From contig CAZZUX010000054.1 of the NCBI GenBank assembly GCA_964657395.1, positions 1-25,150 on the forward strand: 25,150 bases of DNA, written 5' to 3'. This document shows, in pieces, positions 23,018 to 25,150 of the stretch (position 1 is its first letter; each line of letters opens with the position of its first letter). Under the pieces are notes generated by a model. The model was not told the DNA's origin. It searched no databases and worked only from the letters and a program-made list of their open reading frames with translations. This DNA comes from G963692885 sp964657395. Its GTDB lineage: Bacteria > Acidobacteriota > Terriglobia > Terriglobales > Acidobacteriaceae. The translations under genes and the position numbers were made by a program.

Positions 23018-25150
23018 ATGGATCGCCGTAATTTTCTAAAAACATCAAGTGCTGTGATCGCGGGTGTAACGGTCGAGTCGAGCCTGCCTGGTACGCTCGC
23101 GGCGCAAGGCATGAGTGCGTCGGCGGGGCGGATGACGCTGCCGATGAATCGCGGGTGGCTCTATTCGCCGAAGGTGCTGGCGGGCGGACATGATGCGGGC
23201 TTTGACGATGCGGCGATGGAGAGGGTGGTGGTGCCGCATACCAACATCAAGCTGCCGTGGCATTCTTTCGATGAGAAGGATTACTGCTTCACGTCGTTGT
23301 ATCGCCGGCATTTCAAGTTGCCTCCCGAGGCTGCCGGCAAGCGTGTGTTTGTCGATTTTGAAGGCGTGATGACGGCGACGACAGCGTGGATCAACGGCAA
23401 GCCGCTGGGCGAATACAAGGGTGGCTATACTCCGTTTTCGTTTGAGCTGACGCCGCACCTGAATGCGGGTGGGGACAATGTGCTGGCGATCGAAGTCGAC
23501 TCGTCGGAGCGGGCGGACATTCCGCCGTTCGGCTACCAGATTGACTATCTGACGTTCGGTGGTTTGTATCGCGAGGTGTCGCTGCGCGTGGTGCCTTCGG
23601 TGTTCATCGAGAACATGGTGGCGCGTACATCTGACGTGTTGAGCGGAAGTCCGAAGCTCTCTATGGAGTACTACCTGCAGACGGCGGAGAAGCAAGCGCG
23701 GCCGGTGACCATCGAAGCGACAGTGATGGATGGCGAGCGCGTGCTGACGACGCAGAAGCATGAGCAGAAGCTGGCTGGATCGGGCGACGAGCCGCAGAAA
23801 TTTTCGATCGCGATGCCCGCGTTGACGGGTGTGGAGTTGTGGGACCTGGATCATCCAAAAATGTACACGGTGCGGTTGCGTCTTCTGCATGGGACGGATG
23901 TGGCGGATGAGCAGACACGTCGCTTCGGCTTTCGCGAGGCGATGTTTACCGATCATGGATTCTCGCTGAACGGCACGGTGATCAAGCTGCGCGGGCTTGA
24001 CCGGCATCAGACGTTTCCATTCGTTGGGCAGGCGATGCCGGCGCGTGTGCAGAAGCGCGATGCGTACATTCTTAAGCATGATCTGAACTGCAACATTGTG
24101 AGGACGTCGCACTATCCGCAGTCGCAACATTTTCTGGATGCGTGTGATGACTACGGACTGTTGGTGCTGGAAGAGATTCCGGGATGGCAGCATATCGGGC
24201 CGAAGCCGTGGCAGGATATCTCGGTTGATAACGTAAGTCGGATGATCCGGCGCGACTGGAATCATCCTTCGATCATTCTTTGGGGCGTGCGCATCAACGA
24301 GTCGCGCGACAATCACGATTTTTACACTCGTACGAATGCCATGGCGCACTCGCTGGATTCGCGGCAGACCGGTGGCATCCGCTATTTCCAGGAATCAGAG
24401 TTTCTGGAAGATGTGTTCACGATGAATGATTTCGGATGGCCGTTGAAGGCGCCGAACCATCCGCGGTATTTGAATACGGAGTTTGTGGGACATACCTATC
24501 CGGTGAAGCAGACGGATGACGACCAGCGCCAGAGAGAGCTGGCGGTGCGGCATGCGCGAGTACATGACACGCTGGCTTCGAATCCGCAGTACGCCGGTGG
24601 GATCGGCTGGTGCGCGTTTGACTACAACACACACTACGATTTTGGCGCGGGCGATCGTATCTGCTATCACGGCGTGACGGATATCTGGCGGGAGCCGAAG
24701 CCGGCTGCGGGAGTTTATAAATCGCAGCAGGCGCCGGAGAAGGAAGTGGTGCTGGAACCGGCGTTCCATTGGGCTTCGTCGGATGAAGCGACGCATCTGC
24801 AATCGATTCTGATTAGTTCGAACTGCGATCACTTGAAGCTGTACCTGGTGAAGAATGGCCAGGCGAAGATGGTGCTGGAAGGTGATCCGGACCGTGCGCA
24901 GTTTGCGCATTTGAAGTATGCGCCGTTCACGTTCGATGTATCGCAGATGAATGAATTTGGCGATCTGCGGATCGAGGGGTATGTCGCGGGCAAGCTGATG
25001 GCCACGAAGAATATGTCAGGGCTCGGTGTGGATCAGAAGTTTGTGCTGCTGCCCGATGATGCGGAGTTGATGGCGGATGGTGCGGATACGACGCGCGTAG
25101 TGATGCGGGTGACGGATGAGTTTGGAAATATTCGTCCGTATGCGAATGAT
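23018..25150 (+). CDS. Tat-exported GH2 glycoside hydrolase (beta-galactosidase-like), 3' end beyond window
   Basis: The first 711 codons of a gene that runs off the window. The N-terminus MDRRNFLKTSSAV is a twin-arginine (Tat) signal, so the enzyme is exported folded. GH2 domains follow in order: a sugar-binding jelly roll (about 45-200, TSLYRRHFKLP, GVMTATTAWINGKPLGEYKG), an Ig-like domain (about 200-310) and a TIM barrel (from about 313, LRGLDRHQTFPF, CNIVRTSHYPQSQHFLDACD). The catalytic acid/base is Glu428 (WGVRINES) and the nucleophile Glu488 (YLNTEFVGH), 60 residues apart. A C-terminal Ig-like segment begins near 675 (LMADGADTTRVVMRVTDEFGN). GH2 covers beta-galactosidases, beta-mannosidases and beta-glucuronidases; this layout is closest to the galactosidase type, but specificity is not proven. 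ATG 23018 has GGAG (23008-23011) six bases upstream. Confidence 0.9.
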   Translation, partial: MDRRNFLKTSSAVIAGVTVESSLPGTLAAQGMSASAGRMTLPMNRGWLYSPKVLAGGHDAGFDDAAMERVVVPHTNIKLPWHSFDEKDYCFTSLYRRHFKLPPEAAGKRVFVDFEGVMTATTAWINGKPLGEYKGGYTPFSFELTPHLNAGGDNVLAIEVDSSERADIPPFGYQIDYLTFGGLYREVSLRVVPSVFIENMVARTSDVLSGSPKLSMEYYLQTAEKQARPVTIEATVMDGERVLTTQKHEQKLAGSGDEPQKFSIAMPALTGVELWDLDHPKMYTVRLRLLHGTDVADEQTRRFGFREAMFTDHGFSLNGTVIKLRGLDRHQTFPFVGQAMPARVQKRDAYILKHDLNCNIVRTSHYPQSQHFLDACDDYGLLVLEEIPGWQHIGPKPWQDISVDNVSRMIRRDWNHPSIILWGVRINESRDNHDFYTRTNAMAHSLDSRQTGGIRYFQESEFLEDVFTMNDFGWPLKAPNHPRYLNTEFVGHTYPVKQTDDDQRQRELAVRHARVHDTLASNPQYAGGIGWCAFDYNTHYDFGAGDRICYHGVTDIWREPKPAAGVYKSQQAPEKEVVLEPAFHWASSDEATHLQSILISSNCDHLKLYLVKNGQAKMVLEGDPDRAQFAHLKYAPFTFDVSQMNEFGDLRIEGYVAGKLMATKNMSGLGVDQKFVLLPDDAELMADGADTTRVVMRVTDEFGNIRPYAND

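Noticed and set aside
23045..24349. A 434-codon open frame on the minus strand opposite the GH2 gene.
   Set aside because: The translated sequence is rich in His and Arg, has no recognisable domain, and lies wholly opposite a GH2 gene with Tat signal and catalytic residues. It is a codon-bias shadow.

Overview
The window reads as the chromosome of a GC-rich, motile soil bacterium, most probably an Acidobacteriota (Terriglobus/Granulicella-like). This is inferred from the gene mix: a flagellar-type chemotaxis cluster, a GtaA-family (DUF4965-type) secreted enzyme, an ankyrin protein with the N-terminal signature SLEQLKKQAKELSRD, an MdtABC-type RND operon with a NodT-family outer-membrane factor, an FG-GAP propeller protein and a Tat-exported GH2 glycosidase. 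No marker gene proves the taxon. I see no tRNA, rRNA, transposase, integrase or CRISPR array.

Region 1 (1-7179, + strand) is a chemotaxis cluster. After the last 33 codons of an upstream gene (possibly fliF) comes a strong sigma-28/FliA-type promoter match, then cheW, cheR, cheD, a receiver-CheX fusion, cheB and, after a 193-bp gap, cheA. cheR/cheD and cheD/rec-cheX overlap by ATGA, and rec-cheX/cheB overlap by 8 bp, so these four genes are probably translationally coupled. Together they supply the adaptor, kinase, both adaptation enzymes, the receptor deamidase and a candidate phosphatase. No receptor and no stand-alone cheY lie in the window.

Region 2 (7092-10974, - strand) holds a secreted GtaA-like protein, whose 3' end overlaps the 3' end of cheA by 88 bp, and an ankyrin-repeat protein.

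Region 3 (10975-20930) starts with a 589-bp divergent intergenic region containing three tandem 18-bp repeats and a 24-codon leader ORF. It continues with a tightly packed tripartite efflux operon: membrane-fusion protein, two different RND pumps (MdtB- and MdtC-like) and an outer-membrane lipoprotein. The MdtB-like pump carries an unusual Ser/Gly/Ala-rich insertion of about 71 residues.

Region 4 (20931-25150) contains two copies of a roughly 95-bp dispersed repeat, each starting directly after a stop codon. It also has a 100-residue membrane-anchored protein with two cysteines, a secreted FG-GAP protein with seven calcium-loop motifs, and the first 711 codons of a Tat-exported GH2 (beta-galactosidase-like) enzyme that runs off the window. 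This end looks like an extracytoplasmic carbohydrate-utilisation locus.
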